DNA from: Anoxybacteroides rupiense
Lineage (GTDB): Bacteria; Bacillota; Bacilli; Bacillales; Anoxybacillaceae
Direction: 5' to 3'
Length of the DNA: 64,000 nt
Assembly (NCBI RefSeq): GCF_014196195.1
Contig: NZ_JACIDF010000006.1
Span: 172,749-236,748, forward strand
Shown here: piece after piece, positions 8,974 to 16,785 of the stretch
Numbering within the stretch: the stretch's first letter is position 1
Layout: every line of letters begins with the position of its first letter
Notes under the pieces: generated by a model
What the model was told of the DNA's origin: nothing
Seen by the model: only the letters and a program-made list of their open reading frames with translations
Databases searched by the model: none
Made by a program: the position numbers and the translations under genes

Positions 8974-9095
8974 ACAAGCGATTGGTTGGTGCGGATATTT
9001 ACCATGAATTTGTATAATATATTTTCACGGTTCACGGCCGCATTGGCATAGTGACAGTGAAAACGAAAATGTCGCTTCTTATCAATGGAGGTTGA

Positions 9096-9157
9096 TTTTT
9101 AACACATCTACCGAGAAGCTCCCCCTCTAAACGGAATGAAGGCAGGAGAGGTTCATA
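9096..9157 (+). mobile_element. Relic of an IS200/IS605-type right end (copy 2)
   Basis: GATTTTTAACACATCTACCGAG then AAGCTCCCCCTC, a short spacer and GCAGGAGAG, ending GTTCAT. This is the layout of the IS end at 63907-64000 read on the minus strand (GAGAAGCTCCCAC...GTTCAC). A foldback between the C-rich and G-rich arms is retained. No tnpA or tnpB remains. Confidence 0.5.
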
Positions 9158-9194
9158 ATGCTAATGAATGAAAGTTTCTGTTTTTAAAGGAGGC

Positions 9195-9244
9195 AAAAAA
9201 GCTGTTGAACGTATGACTTGATTCATACGCTCAAACAGCTTTTT
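9195..9244. terminator. Bidirectional terminator between convergent MFS genes
   Basis: AAAAAGCTGTT...CGTATGA / TCATACG...AACAGCTTTTT forms a long stem with poly-A on one side and poly-T on the other. Confidence 0.85.
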
Positions 9245-9291
9245 GTTTCAGGCTGCCTCATGCCGCCCAAACGGCTGGGCTTTGTGAGCTG

Positions 9292-10524
9292 TCATGATTT
9301 AGCTTTAGCAGGATGAAGCATTCGAAACATCGGAAGCATGATGATCATCCCAATGAAAAACAGCGCGGCGGAAATCTGATAAATAAGAAATAGAGATAGC
9401 TGTTCCTTCAAGAGACCAGACAAGCTCATTGTAATGACCATCGCTCCCATGAACATCGGTGTCAATATGCCGTTGACACGGCCTACGAACGCTGCATCCG
9501 TTTGATTCATAATAATGGTGTTCATGCCGATATGAAAAGCTGGCATAAACAAACCAATAGAAAACTCTGCCAATAGAGTGAGCCAAAACAGAGTGGACCA
9601 GCCGATCACAAAAATCCCTATGGCCATACTGCCCATTCCCATCATGAGTAAAATATGCGGCGCCACTCGATGGGAAAATGCCATAGCTAAACCTCCACCG
9701 ATCATCATAGCGGCCCCGTGTGCGGCGAACAGCCATTGCAAATAGCTTTCTTCCATCCCAAGCCGCTCAGTCACAAGAAAGATAGACAAAGGCTGGATTA
9801 ATCCCATCCCGAATCCAGCGGCAATAAATCCTCCGCCAAGAATCACAAGCACTTTACGCGACCATACATAGCGAAAGCCTTGCTTCATTTCATTCCAAAG
9901 GGGGACAGAAGAATCAGCTTTTTCGATTCGATCCGGCGGCAGCAGGGTTAGCACAAGAGCAGAGAATAAAAAAGCGAGACCGACGATCGCCATGGAAATA
10001 TAAATTCCAAATTGTTGAAATACAAATGTTCCTAATACAGGGCCAATCACAACAAAGACGGCCATCATGGTTTGGAATAGCGACATGCCTGCTTGCATCT
10101 GTGCTTCGTGAACGTGCACTTTAAATAATTTCATTCCCGAAGGCTGAGAAAACTGCGATAAAATGGCAGAAACAAAGGTTGCGAGAAACACTGCTTTCCA
10201 TGTGCTAAATAAAAGTGCAAGAAGGATGGAAAAGATTGACAGGGCACTTAAGAGATCACACCAGATCATCGTGCGTTTAGGCCGCCAGCGGTCGGCAAAC
10301 GTTCCGCCGATAAATGAAAAGATAAAAATGGGTGCAAATTCAGCCACTGAAATAAGTGAAACAGCAAGTGCGTTGCCATTCGTTTTTTCGGTAACAAACA
10401 ATAAAATCGTAAAGTTGCGAATCCAAATGCCGATTTGGATAAGCACTCCTGCTGTCATAATCGTTTGAATAAAGCGATTACGCAATAGCGAAGCCATAGA
10501 TGGATTGGTATGTGTTACGGACAT
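9292..10524 (-). CDS. MFS transporter
   Basis: 410 aa with twelve predicted hydrophobic helices. Seen: motif-A-like loop GGTFADRWRPKR (about residues 75-86), helix 1 starting FIQTIMTAGVLIQIG, and a second-half repeat beginning near residue 215 (SRKVLVILGGGF). The start is ATG with AGAGG upstream. It belongs to the drug or siderophore-exporter branch of MFS; substrate unknown. It converges on the other MFS gene and shares its terminator. Upstream is a 715-bp gap with no gene, so it is probably transcribed alone. Confidence 0.8.
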   Translation of the reverse strand: MSVTHTNPSMASLLRNRFIQTIMTAGVLIQIGIWIRNFTILLFVTEKTNGNALAVSLISVAEFAPIFIFSFIGGTFADRWRPKRTMIWCDLLSALSIFSILLALLFSTWKAVFLATFVSAILSQFSQPSGMKLFKVHVHEAQMQAGMSLFQTMMAVFVVIGPVLGTFVFQQFGIYISMAIVGLAFLFSALVLTLLPPDRIEKADSSVPLWNEMKQGFRYVWSRKVLVILGGGFIAAGFGMGLIQPLSIFLVTERLGMEESYLQWLFAAHGAAMMIGGGLAMAFSHRVAPHILLMMGMGSMAIGIFVIGWSTLFWLTLLAEFSIGLFMPAFHIGMNTIIMNQTDAAFVGRVNGILTPMFMGAMVITMSLSGLLKEQLSLFLIYQISAALFFIGMIIMLPMFRMLHPAKAKS

Positions 10525-11239
10525 AACATAACCTCTCTACTTGTATTTATTTTCAAACTGTTAAGGCTTTGCAAGATTTAGCTGCCATGACACTCCAACT
10601 GTTGGCTGAATGGAGATGGAGCAAGCAGCATGAGAACTGTTCCTCTCTGTGCCAACTGTTCAAATGCTTGCTTAAAAATATGGCCGGCGTAAACGAGTGA
10701 GGATGACTGCTGTTAATCGCATCATCGGCTTGTTCCTTTAAGAGGAATGCCGCATATCAAACCGCCCCATTTTCATGATGAAAAAACATGCTTGATTTCT
10801 ATTGGTTTGAACCCTTTTCCAATTCTCTCCTTTAGCAAACGTGTAAAAACAATAGGAGAAAATATACGAATATACGTTCTGTATCTCTATTATCAATCAT
10901 CAGTGGCCATTTGTCAACTAAATAATCAATTTTTGAATTGATAGAAAAAGGGGGGATTAAAAAGCGAAAACATCCGCCAAAAGGGATTTTCATATTTTTG
11001 CCGAATGAAAAATAGAAAACAAACTTCTCTAAATAAATACTATATAACTCTCCACATCACATAAAAGAGAAAAAGTCGTTCAATAACATTTTTGTCCCTC
11101 CTTTTGCTGTATCAACTGTCCGTGGGTAAAAAATGGATCGTGATAAAAATAAGCGACATGACGAAGTGATGATGATCAACATAGCGACGAAGGAAGATTG
11201 ACAAAAACGAAAACTATTGAATGATGGGGGAGAAAGCGA
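10525..11239. other. Long gap without a recognised gene
   Basis: This is 715 bp between a minus-strand MFS gene and a plus-strand lipoprotein gene. Seen: a 7-bp direct repeat ATATACG-A-ATATACG near 10862 overlapping ATAC-N5-GTAT, which may be an operator, and AT-rich stretches around 10900-11060. A short minus-strand frame near 10565-10700 looks protein-like (LAQRGTVLMLLAPSPF) but has no start and is probably a gene relic. Confidence 0.4.
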
Positions 11240-12301
11240 ATGAAGAAACGCTTAGCAAGCATCACCTGTATCATGATTTTTCTAGCAAGTTGTTCAAATC
11301 AATCGGAAGATAACGAGCAAAATGACTCCCATCCTGTTGAACACGAAAGCATCATTGCGCAAGATTTAAGCGCGCCATGGGCGATAGAATGGGACGGCAC
11401 CTCCTTTTATATTTCAGAACGGACAGGTTCCATTGTCAAAATAACAGGCAAGCAGAAGGTAAGGCAAAATCTTCAATTGGATAAAAGGCTTGCGACGGCA
11501 GCTGAAGCAGGAGTATTAGGTTTTGCCCTCCACCCAGAGAAAAAGAACTATGCTTTTTTATATTACACATACGAGGATGAACACGGACAATTTAATCGGG
11601 TAGTAGAACTGCGTGAAAGGAGTGACGGATGGACAGAAGAGCGAGTGTTGTTAGATCGCATCCCAAGCGGCAATTTTCACCATGGCGGTAGAATCAAAAT
11701 CGGACCAGATCGCAAGTTATATATTGCCACTGGAGATGCAACCGATCCAATGCTGGCGCAGGATTTATCGTCAATTGGAGGAAAAATTCTGCGGATGAAT
11801 TTGGATGGGACGATACCAAGAGACAATCCTTTTTCTGACTCATTTGTTTATAGCTATGGGCATCGCAACCCCCAAGGTCTGGTTTGGGATGAGAACGGTC
11901 AGCTGTATAGCTCTGAACACGGCTCCAGCGCGCATGATGAGATCAATACGATCCAACCTGGGGGCAACTATGGCTGGCCTTTTATTCAGGGAGACGAGAA
12001 ACAGGAAGGAATGATCAAGCCGTTATTCCATTCTGGCGGTCATACTTGGGCGCCATCTGGACTCGCTTATAACCGTGGAGTTTTATACGCTGCCCAACTG
12101 CGTGGCGCAGGAGTTTTGGCGTTCAATCTTGAAACGAAAACATATAAGCAAATCGTGAATCATGTGGGCCGGGTACGTGATGTGTTTATATGGAAGGATG
12201 ATTTATATTTTGTCACGAATAACACGGACGGCAGGGGGGTTCCCGGTCATCACGATGATAAGTTCATCCGGATTCCGTTAGCGAAGAGTTTTTCACACTA
12301 G
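11240..12301 (+). CDS. PQQ-type sugar/sorbosone dehydrogenase-like lipoprotein
   Basis: 353 aa. Seen: lipoprotein signal peptide with lipobox LASC (Cys18), then a six-bladed beta-propeller of the soluble glucose/sorbosone dehydrogenase (GSDH, YliI/Asd) family: SAPWAIEWDG, GVLGFALHP, HHGGRIKIGPD (about residues 148-158), LYIATGDA, YSYGHRNPQGL and SSEHG. These His/Arg/Asp blocks match the family's PQQ- and Ca-binding regions. ATG start behind GGGGGAG. Role: likely membrane-anchored extracellular oxidation of aldoses. No PQQ synthesis genes are in the window, so the cofactor source is unclear. Followed by a cell-wall-peptide hydrolase pair. Confidence 0.85.
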   Translation: MKKRLASITCIMIFLASCSNQSEDNEQNDSHPVEHESIIAQDLSAPWAIEWDGTSFYISERTGSIVKITGKQKVRQNLQLDKRLATAAEAGVLGFALHPEKKNYAFLYYTYEDEHGQFNRVVELRERSDGWTEERVLLDRIPSGNFHHGGRIKIGPDRKLYIATGDATDPMLAQDLSSIGGKILRMNLDGTIPRDNPFSDSFVYSYGHRNPQGLVWDENGQLYSSEHGSSAHDEINTIQPGGNYGWPFIQGDEKQEGMIKPLFHSGGHTWAPSGLAYNRGVLYAAQLRGAGVLAFNLETKTYKQIVNHVGRVRDVFIWKDDLYFVTNNTDGRGVPGHHDDKFIRIPLAKSFSH

Positions 12302-12377
12302 CCTAAAAGAAGCTTTCTGCGTTGCTTTATAAAAACATGTCGAGGTTTACGGAAATCGAGAAAAAGGAGAGAGGTTT

Positions 12378-13069
12378 GTGAAAGAAACGAAAACGATTTT
12401 AATGAGCGATGCCCTTGTTTTCTCTATGCCTGTTGAGCCATCACAAGAACCATTTGTTGACCTTGCTTACTTTGATCCAGATATTGCAGTAGATCCGGTT
12501 TTTGCAAACAGAAGCGATTACTTTTCGTTTGTGTCCGCCTGTCGATAGCCAAGAAGCTTTCTATAGCCAAAGCCTTGCTTCCAAAGGGCCTGCGCTTTTT
12601 GGTTAAAGAAGGATACAGACCTTTGCATATTCAGCAGCGTGCTTTTGATCGTGCTTTGCAACGGGCAAAGCTCCAGTTTCCAAACAAAAATTCAGCTGAT
12701 CTTATAGCAGAGGCATCTAAATATGTGGCTCCGCCAAATATAGCTCCTCACCCAACAGGAGGAGCCAGCGATTTAACTTTGGTTGATGTGAACGACAGCG
12801 AGTTGGACCTTGGTACACCGTATGATGCTATACCGCAAGAGACAGACAACGCCACTTTTTTTGACGCAGCCAATATTAGCGAAGAAGCTCGAAAAAACCG
12901 GCAAATTCTCGCTCATGCTCTTCAATCTGTCGGTTTTGTGAATGATTTTACAGAATGGTGGCATTGGTCGTACGGTGACCGGTATTGGGCGGTGATGACT
13001 CAAGCCACCCAAGCCCTTTATCCCGCTGTTTTCGAACAAGAACGGATCGGTTTATATAAACATTCATAA
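12378..13069 (+). pseudogene. VanX-type D-Ala-D-Ala dipeptidase, frameshifted
   Basis: The N-terminal part starts at GTG 12378 (AAAGGAG upstream) and reads SDALVFSMPVEPSQEPFVDL; it hits TAG at 12546. The rest continues in another frame from about 12525 to 13069, through EGYRPLHIQQ, the M15D zinc site HPTGGASD, and EWWHWSYGDRYW with the catalytic Glu and third zinc ligand. Together they make a near-full-length peptidase M15D. The catalytic residues are intact, so the shift (around 12522-12535, a T-rich stretch) is recent or a sequencing error. Role by family: cleavage of D-Ala-D-Ala dipeptide for wall recycling. The LD-carboxypeptidase gene follows 73 bp later. Confidence 0.82.
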
Positions 13070-13142
13070 ATCAATAGCGGTGTCGTTATCCAAAGACTAA
13101 ACTGCAAAATTTGAATGGTTAGACAGAACAGGAGAGAGGCGA

Positions 13143-14159
13143 ATGATCGAATATCCATTTTTACGAAAAGGAGCAACAATTGGTATCACCGCACCTTCCT
13201 CAGGCGTCAAGCCCGCTTTGCATCCGATGCTTCGAGGGGCTTGCGAACGCATAGAGAAAAAAGGGTATAAAGTCGTTTGCGGTGAAACGGTTTGGACGCA
13301 AGAAAAAGCCAAATCGGCTCATGCAAAAAAGAGAGCGAACGAATGGATGGACATGATGCAAAATGAAAAGATTGATTTGATCATCCCGCCTTGGGGAGGG
13401 GAGCTATCAATTGAGATTCTCGAAGAACTCGATTTCGCAAAGATTAACAAAAAATGGATTTTAGGGTATTCTGATACAAGCGTTCTACTATTAGCGATTA
13501 CGCTAAACACCGGAATCGCCACTGCTCACGGAACGAACTTTGTAGATATTAGAGGTGAATATGTTGATGAGACAACAGCCATGTGGGAGACGGTTTTGTC
13601 GACGCAGCCAGGTGCAGCTGTGATTCAATATTCTTCGCGAAAATATCAAAAGGAGTGGCAGCATGACAACCCATCTCCATGCGTGTTCCATCTTACAGAA
13701 GAGACATATTGGAAAACCATTACAAATAGACCTGTCAACCTGCAAGGCCGATTGCTCGGTGGCTGCATTGATGTCATTCGGCATTTGATTGGCACACCTT
13801 ATGGCCGTGTCCGTGATTTTCGTCAAACCCATCTCAACGGCGAGCCTATCATTTGGTATTTAGAAAACTGCGAGCTTTCCACTACAGATTTGCGGCGTTC
13901 TCTTGTGCAAATGAAATTGGCGGGCTGGTTTGATCATTGTTCGGGAATTTTGTTTGGGCGCAGCGCTGCCAATAAACCGATTGATGGCTATACAGCAGAA
14001 GATGTGTATCAAGATTTGGCGCAAGAGCTGCAAATTCCCATTGTGTACGATATCGACTGCGGACACGTTCCGCCGCAAATCACTTTTATTAACGGAGCGT
14101 TGGCTGAAGTCAAAGTGAACAACGGAAAAGGGATCGTTATCCAACATTTCAAACCGTAA
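13143..14159 (+). CDS. LD-carboxypeptidase / MccF-like serine peptidase (S66)
   Basis: 338 aa. Seen: N-terminal GATIGITAPSSG, the PPWGGE motif (about residues 80-85), the nucleophile elbow GYSDTS (about residues 108-113), LQGRLLGGCIDV, the catalytic-Glu region WYLENCELS and the catalytic His in DCGHVPPQ. Known: S66 enzymes hydrolyse LD-peptide bonds of muropeptides (LdcA) or the antibiotic microcin C (MccF). The fold is complete. ATG start behind GGAGAG. Its position after the dipeptidase suggests joint cell-wall peptide recycling or self-protection; choosing between LdcA and MccF roles is not possible here. Confidence 0.88.
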   Translation: MIEYPFLRKGATIGITAPSSGVKPALHPMLRGACERIEKKGYKVVCGETVWTQEKAKSAHAKKRANEWMDMMQNEKIDLIIPPWGGELSIEILEELDFAKINKKWILGYSDTSVLLLAITLNTGIATAHGTNFVDIRGEYVDETTAMWETVLSTQPGAAVIQYSSRKYQKEWQHDNPSPCVFHLTEETYWKTITNRPVNLQGRLLGGCIDVIRHLIGTPYGRVRDFRQTHLNGEPIIWYLENCELSTTDLRRSLVQMKLAGWFDHCSGILFGRSAANKPIDGYTAEDVYQDLAQELQIPIVYDIDCGHVPPQITFINGALAEVKVNNGKGIVIQHFKP

Positions 14160-14170
14160 ATGTAAGCAAA

Positions 14171-14215
14171 AGAGACATGAACATCGCTCCTAAATTCAGG
14201 AGGGTTCATGTCTTT
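14171..14215 (+). terminator. Terminator after LD-carboxypeptidase
   Basis: AGACATGAAC / GTTCATGTCT stem with an inner CTCCT / AGGAG pairing, followed by TT. Confidence 0.75.
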
Positions 14216-14317
14216 CAAAACGGTTGCTCTGATGGACAGCTATTGTTCAGCAAACAGGATGAAAGAAGCTAAATGTGGCGATAGGAGCCCATCGAACCCT
14301 TTACTCTTGCTTGAAGG

Positions 14318-14815
14318 TTAATGTCTATGATGGTTTATAGCACGATAAAGGATTTCCTGATAAAGTTCGTTCCAATCATGATAATAGTCTATTACTTCAT
14401 TTGGATTAATAAAAATTCTTTCAACTGATTCGTATTTTCCTTCAAAATCCAATACTTGCTCAATATCCATACGATAAAAAACTTGATAGCCGATTTTGGG
14501 ATAAGGACTGCTTTCATCCCATTTGGGATTGGCGCTATGATCAACGACAATATGCCCTAAAAGAAAACAGCTTCCTCTCACATATCCTTCCTCATATGCT
14601 TCACGTTTGACACATTCTGTAGGAGTTTCTCCTTGTTCCATATGTCCGCCGGGAAAGTCCCATCCCCTATGGTTAAGATTCACCAGCAGCAGCTTGCCAT
14701 CTTGAAAGCAAAAAGCGTGAGCACTTGTTATTAAATGTCTTGGCGGAAGCTGTGTATCCGGATTCCACGTTAATCTTACTTTTGCCTCTCCCCATTGAAC
14801 AACTTTTGTGATCAT
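14318..14815 (-). CDS. Nudix hydrolase
   Basis: 165 aa. Seen: a Nudix box at about residues 57-79 with GHMEQGE, seven residues, then REAYEEGY. The Gly-Glu-Arg-Glu-Glu positions are right, but the last Gly of the consensus EExG is shifted (EEGY), a mild departure. N-terminal beta strands (KLLLVNLNHRGWDFPGG) precede it. Start ATG with GGAGGG upstream. Known: Nudix enzymes hydrolyse nucleoside-diphosphate-linked compounds using Mg2+; the substrate is unknown. Stands alone, convergent with the LD-carboxypeptidase. Confidence 0.85.
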   Translation of the reverse strand: MITKVVQWGEAKVRLTWNPDTQLPPRHLITSAHAFCFQDGKLLLVNLNHRGWDFPGGHMEQGETPTECVKREAYEEGYVRGSCFLLGHIVVDHSANPKWDESSPYPKIGYQVFYRMDIEQVLDFEGKYESVERIFINPNEVIDYYHDWNELYQEILYRAINHHRH

Positions 14816-14987
14816 GTTTTTCCCTCCATTTCTATCTTACTATAAAAAGAAAAAATAAAGGTTTTTAAAACAGGAATGGTTCAAATGAACTGAAATTTTC
14901 CTCGTATCTTTACTTTTCAATGTCATGCTCGTAACGATCTTATCAACGGGGCTCCGTTTTTATTTGTTGAATAAGGGGGAAACAGAT

Positions 14988-15062
14988 ATGAAGAAAACGA
15001 TCTATGATTGTAGTATTGCTTATAAGAAGCCTTATTACTGGGGCGATGTAGTACCATTATAA
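14988..15062 (+). CDS. Possible 24-aa leader peptide upstream of YiaA-like gene
   Basis: A 24-codon frame starts at an ATG behind AAGGGGG (7-8 bp) and ends 3 bp before the ATG of the YiaA/B-like frame. The peptide contains Cys, several Tyr and Lys (MKKTIYDC...WGDVVPL). Such tight spacing suggests translational coupling. No known family; could be chance. Confidence 0.35.
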   Translation: MKKTIYDCSIAYKKPYYWGDVVPL

Positions 15063-15065
15063 ATT

Positions 15066-15360
15066 ATGAGAAGTTGGTTTGGGAAGGGGGAGCGAATAAG
15101 GCGTTACCGCCGCCGCAACACGCAGGCATTTACTATTTTTAGCTTGGGCGTCTTTCGTTTTATCATGCGCGTTCATATTTATTGGACTGTACAATATGGA
15201 TGCGCCGCTTGTTGAAAAGGATCATTACGCCGTCTGCGCCTGTTTTTTAGTCATGTCCTCATTCGTGCTGCAAAAAAAAACGATCCGCGACAATATCGAA
15301 GACGATAATTATGAGAAAGAGCATATGACAAAAAGGAAAGAAAAAGAAGAAGCGAAATGA
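15066..15360 (+). pseudogene. YiaA/YiaB two-helix membrane protein, frameshifted
   Basis: The first frame (ATG 15066) gives a basic N-terminus and RRRNTQAFTIF; the +1 frame then continues LAWASFVLSCAFIFIGLYN and NMDAPLVEKDHYAV, closing with LQKKTIRDNIEDD and a Lys/Glu tail at TGA 15358-15360. Joined, these match the YiaA/YiaB two-helix family (about 95 aa). The shift lies at a TTTTT run near 15136-15142, a typical slip or sequencing-error site. Role unknown; inner membrane. Confidence 0.7.
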
Positions 15361-15379
15361 TCCTTAGATGAATGTTCAA

Positions 15380-15553
15380 TTATGTATTTTGTGCATAAAG
15401 AAGCATAACACGTCTTTTTAAAAACTTAGAACTCTTATTAAAGAATTTCTCCTCTGATGCCGTGAATCGTTCAGCATTTTTGAAATCTACTTGACTTTTA
15501 TCCATGTAAAGAGAGTGCATCGTAATCACTGTCGCTAGCTGTCGAAGAGGCAT
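15380..15553 (-). CDS. Possible small protein, 57 aa
   Basis: A minus-strand frame reading MPLRQLATVITMHSLY then a charged stretch rich in Lys, Phe and Ser, ending RRVMLLYAQNT. Codon use looks Bacillus-like, but no ribosome site is seen. It may be the remains of a longer gene. I do not recognise a family. Confidence 0.25.
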   Translation of the reverse strand: MPLRQLATVITMHSLYMDKSQVDFKNAERFTASEEKFFNKSSKFLKRRVMLLYAQNT

Positions 15554-15600
15554 CCTGATAAAAAATCAGCCATTCAGCAAAAGAAAAATTGAGCAAGTGT

Positions 15601-15641
15601 AAAAGCGGACAAGTGAAGGTTGACTTCATGCGTCTGCTTTT
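15601..15641. terminator. Terminator-like hairpin downstream of the NlpA-family gene
   Basis: AAAAGCGGAC / GTCTGCTTTT with one G-U pair lies 58 bp after the minus-strand gene, with A/T runs on both flanks. Confidence 0.65.
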
Positions 15642-15698
15642 GTTTTGCTCTTATCGTCTGTTTATCTTGGCTTTCATGAAGTAAAAAAGGAAGACAAC

Positions 15699-16538
15699 TT
15701 ACTGTTGAAAATAATTAGGACGATGAAACCCCTCAAAGCTTGGGTCTGTTTCAATGATTTTTTGAAATTCTGGAGATTTGTAAGCTTCCATAATGTCCTT
15801 TACAAATGGTTTGTCTTTATCCTTGGTTCTAACGGCTACGAGATTTTGATATTCAAACGGCGGATTTTCTAAATATAAAGAAGAAGATAGCTTACGGCCT
15901 GACGACAAAATGAAGTTTCCGTTCACTAACGCATAATCGACATCGGGAATCGTCCTAGGAAGCTGGGCCTGTTCCACTTCGACAAAGGTAAAATTCACTT
16001 TCCGCGAGATGATATCTCTTTCCGAAACAGATATAGGCTTGTAATCTGGTTTTAACTGGACCCAACCGAGATGCTCCAAAATTCTTAACGCCCTAGCTAT
16101 ATTAGGGGGATCATTTGGAATCGCGATTTTATCTCCAGCCTTTAAGTCATCCAGCGAATCATGCTTATCAGAATATACTCCCATTGGAGCGGTAGGTACT
16201 TTAATAACTTCAGTCAGATCTAGTTTATTCTCCTTTTTGAAATTCTCTAAATAAGCGGTATGCTGGAATATATTCACGTCGATGGAGCCCTCGGCCAAAG
16301 CGAAGTTGGGCTGGATAATATCGTTAAATTCCACGTAGCGAATCGTATAGCCTTTTTTCTTTAAGTGAGGCTCTATTCCTTTTTTCACTTGATCAATATA
16401 CGGACCTGGCGTAAACCCGAAGACCAATGTTTTACTTTTTTCCTCATGAGCGCTGCTTGTACTTGTTTGATTAGTCCCGCATCCTGAAACTGTGAACACC
16501 AATAAAAGCATACTGATCATCCATAGCCATTTTTTCAT
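15699..16538 (-). CDS. NlpA/MetQ-family substrate-binding lipoprotein
   Basis: 279 aa. Seen: lipoprotein signal peptide with VSGC (Cys20), Ser/Thr-rich linker, then the MetQ-type two-lobe fold: VFGFTPGPY, VEFNDIIQPN, GSIDVNIFQHTAYL (about residues 92-105), PMGVYS, KIAIPNDPPNIARAL and DYALVNGNF. These match binding proteins for methionine or related sulfur compounds. Cell-surface anchored. It has no ABC permease or ATPase beside it, so it must share subunits encoded elsewhere. It is divergent from a flavin-monooxygenase cluster across a palindrome-rich promoter, so its ligand is probably an organosulfur compound (inference). Confidence 0.85.
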   Translation of the reverse strand: MKKWLWMISMLLLVFTVSGCGTNQTSTSSAHEEKSKTLVFGFTPGPYIDQVKKGIEPHLKKKGYTIRYVEFNDIIQPNFALAEGSIDVNIFQHTAYLENFKKENKLDLTEVIKVPTAPMGVYSDKHDSLDDLKAGDKIAIPNDPPNIARALRILEHLGWVQLKPDYKPISVSERDIISRKVNFTFVEVEQAQLPRTIPDVDYALVNGNFILSSGRKLSSSLYLENPPFEYQNLVAVRTKDKDKPFVKDIMEAYKSPEFQKIIETDPSFEGFHRPNYFQQ

Positions 16539-16562
16539 CTAACTATTCATCTCCCTTCGTCT

Positions 16563-16699
16563 ATTTAATTCATAGTTATCCTATGTGATTAAATGGAATA
16601 TATCATAAAGGTGACTGGCAATCAAGATGAAGTTTTTCCAAATTTATCACAAATACAATTTAATTCATAGTTGACATATAGGTTTTATATGATTAATAT
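16563..16699. promoter_or_regulatory. Divergent promoter region with paired palindromes
   Basis: A 14-bp sequence TTTAATTCATAGTT occurs at 16564-16577 and again at 16659-16672. Each is part of an imperfect palindrome (ATTTAAT-TCATAG...CTATG-TGATTAAAT; the second is looser). The second overlaps a strong plus-strand promoter: TTGACA 16671-16676, a 17-bp spacer and TAATAT 16694-16699. This suggests one regulator controls both directions, as expected for sulfur-starvation genes; the regulator itself is not in the window. Confidence 0.65.
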
Positions 16700-16785
16700 T
16701 GAGAGTAATCAATTTCAAGTAGGCGATAATACAGACATACTGCCTCTGATCTTAGCTTAGTCATTTTTAAGGAGTGGAAAAGCTT

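Noticed and set aside
9305..9736. Second minus-strand frame within the MFS gene
   Set aside because: Alternative-frame shadow rich in His and Arg; the true frame gives a normal twelve-helix MFS protein.
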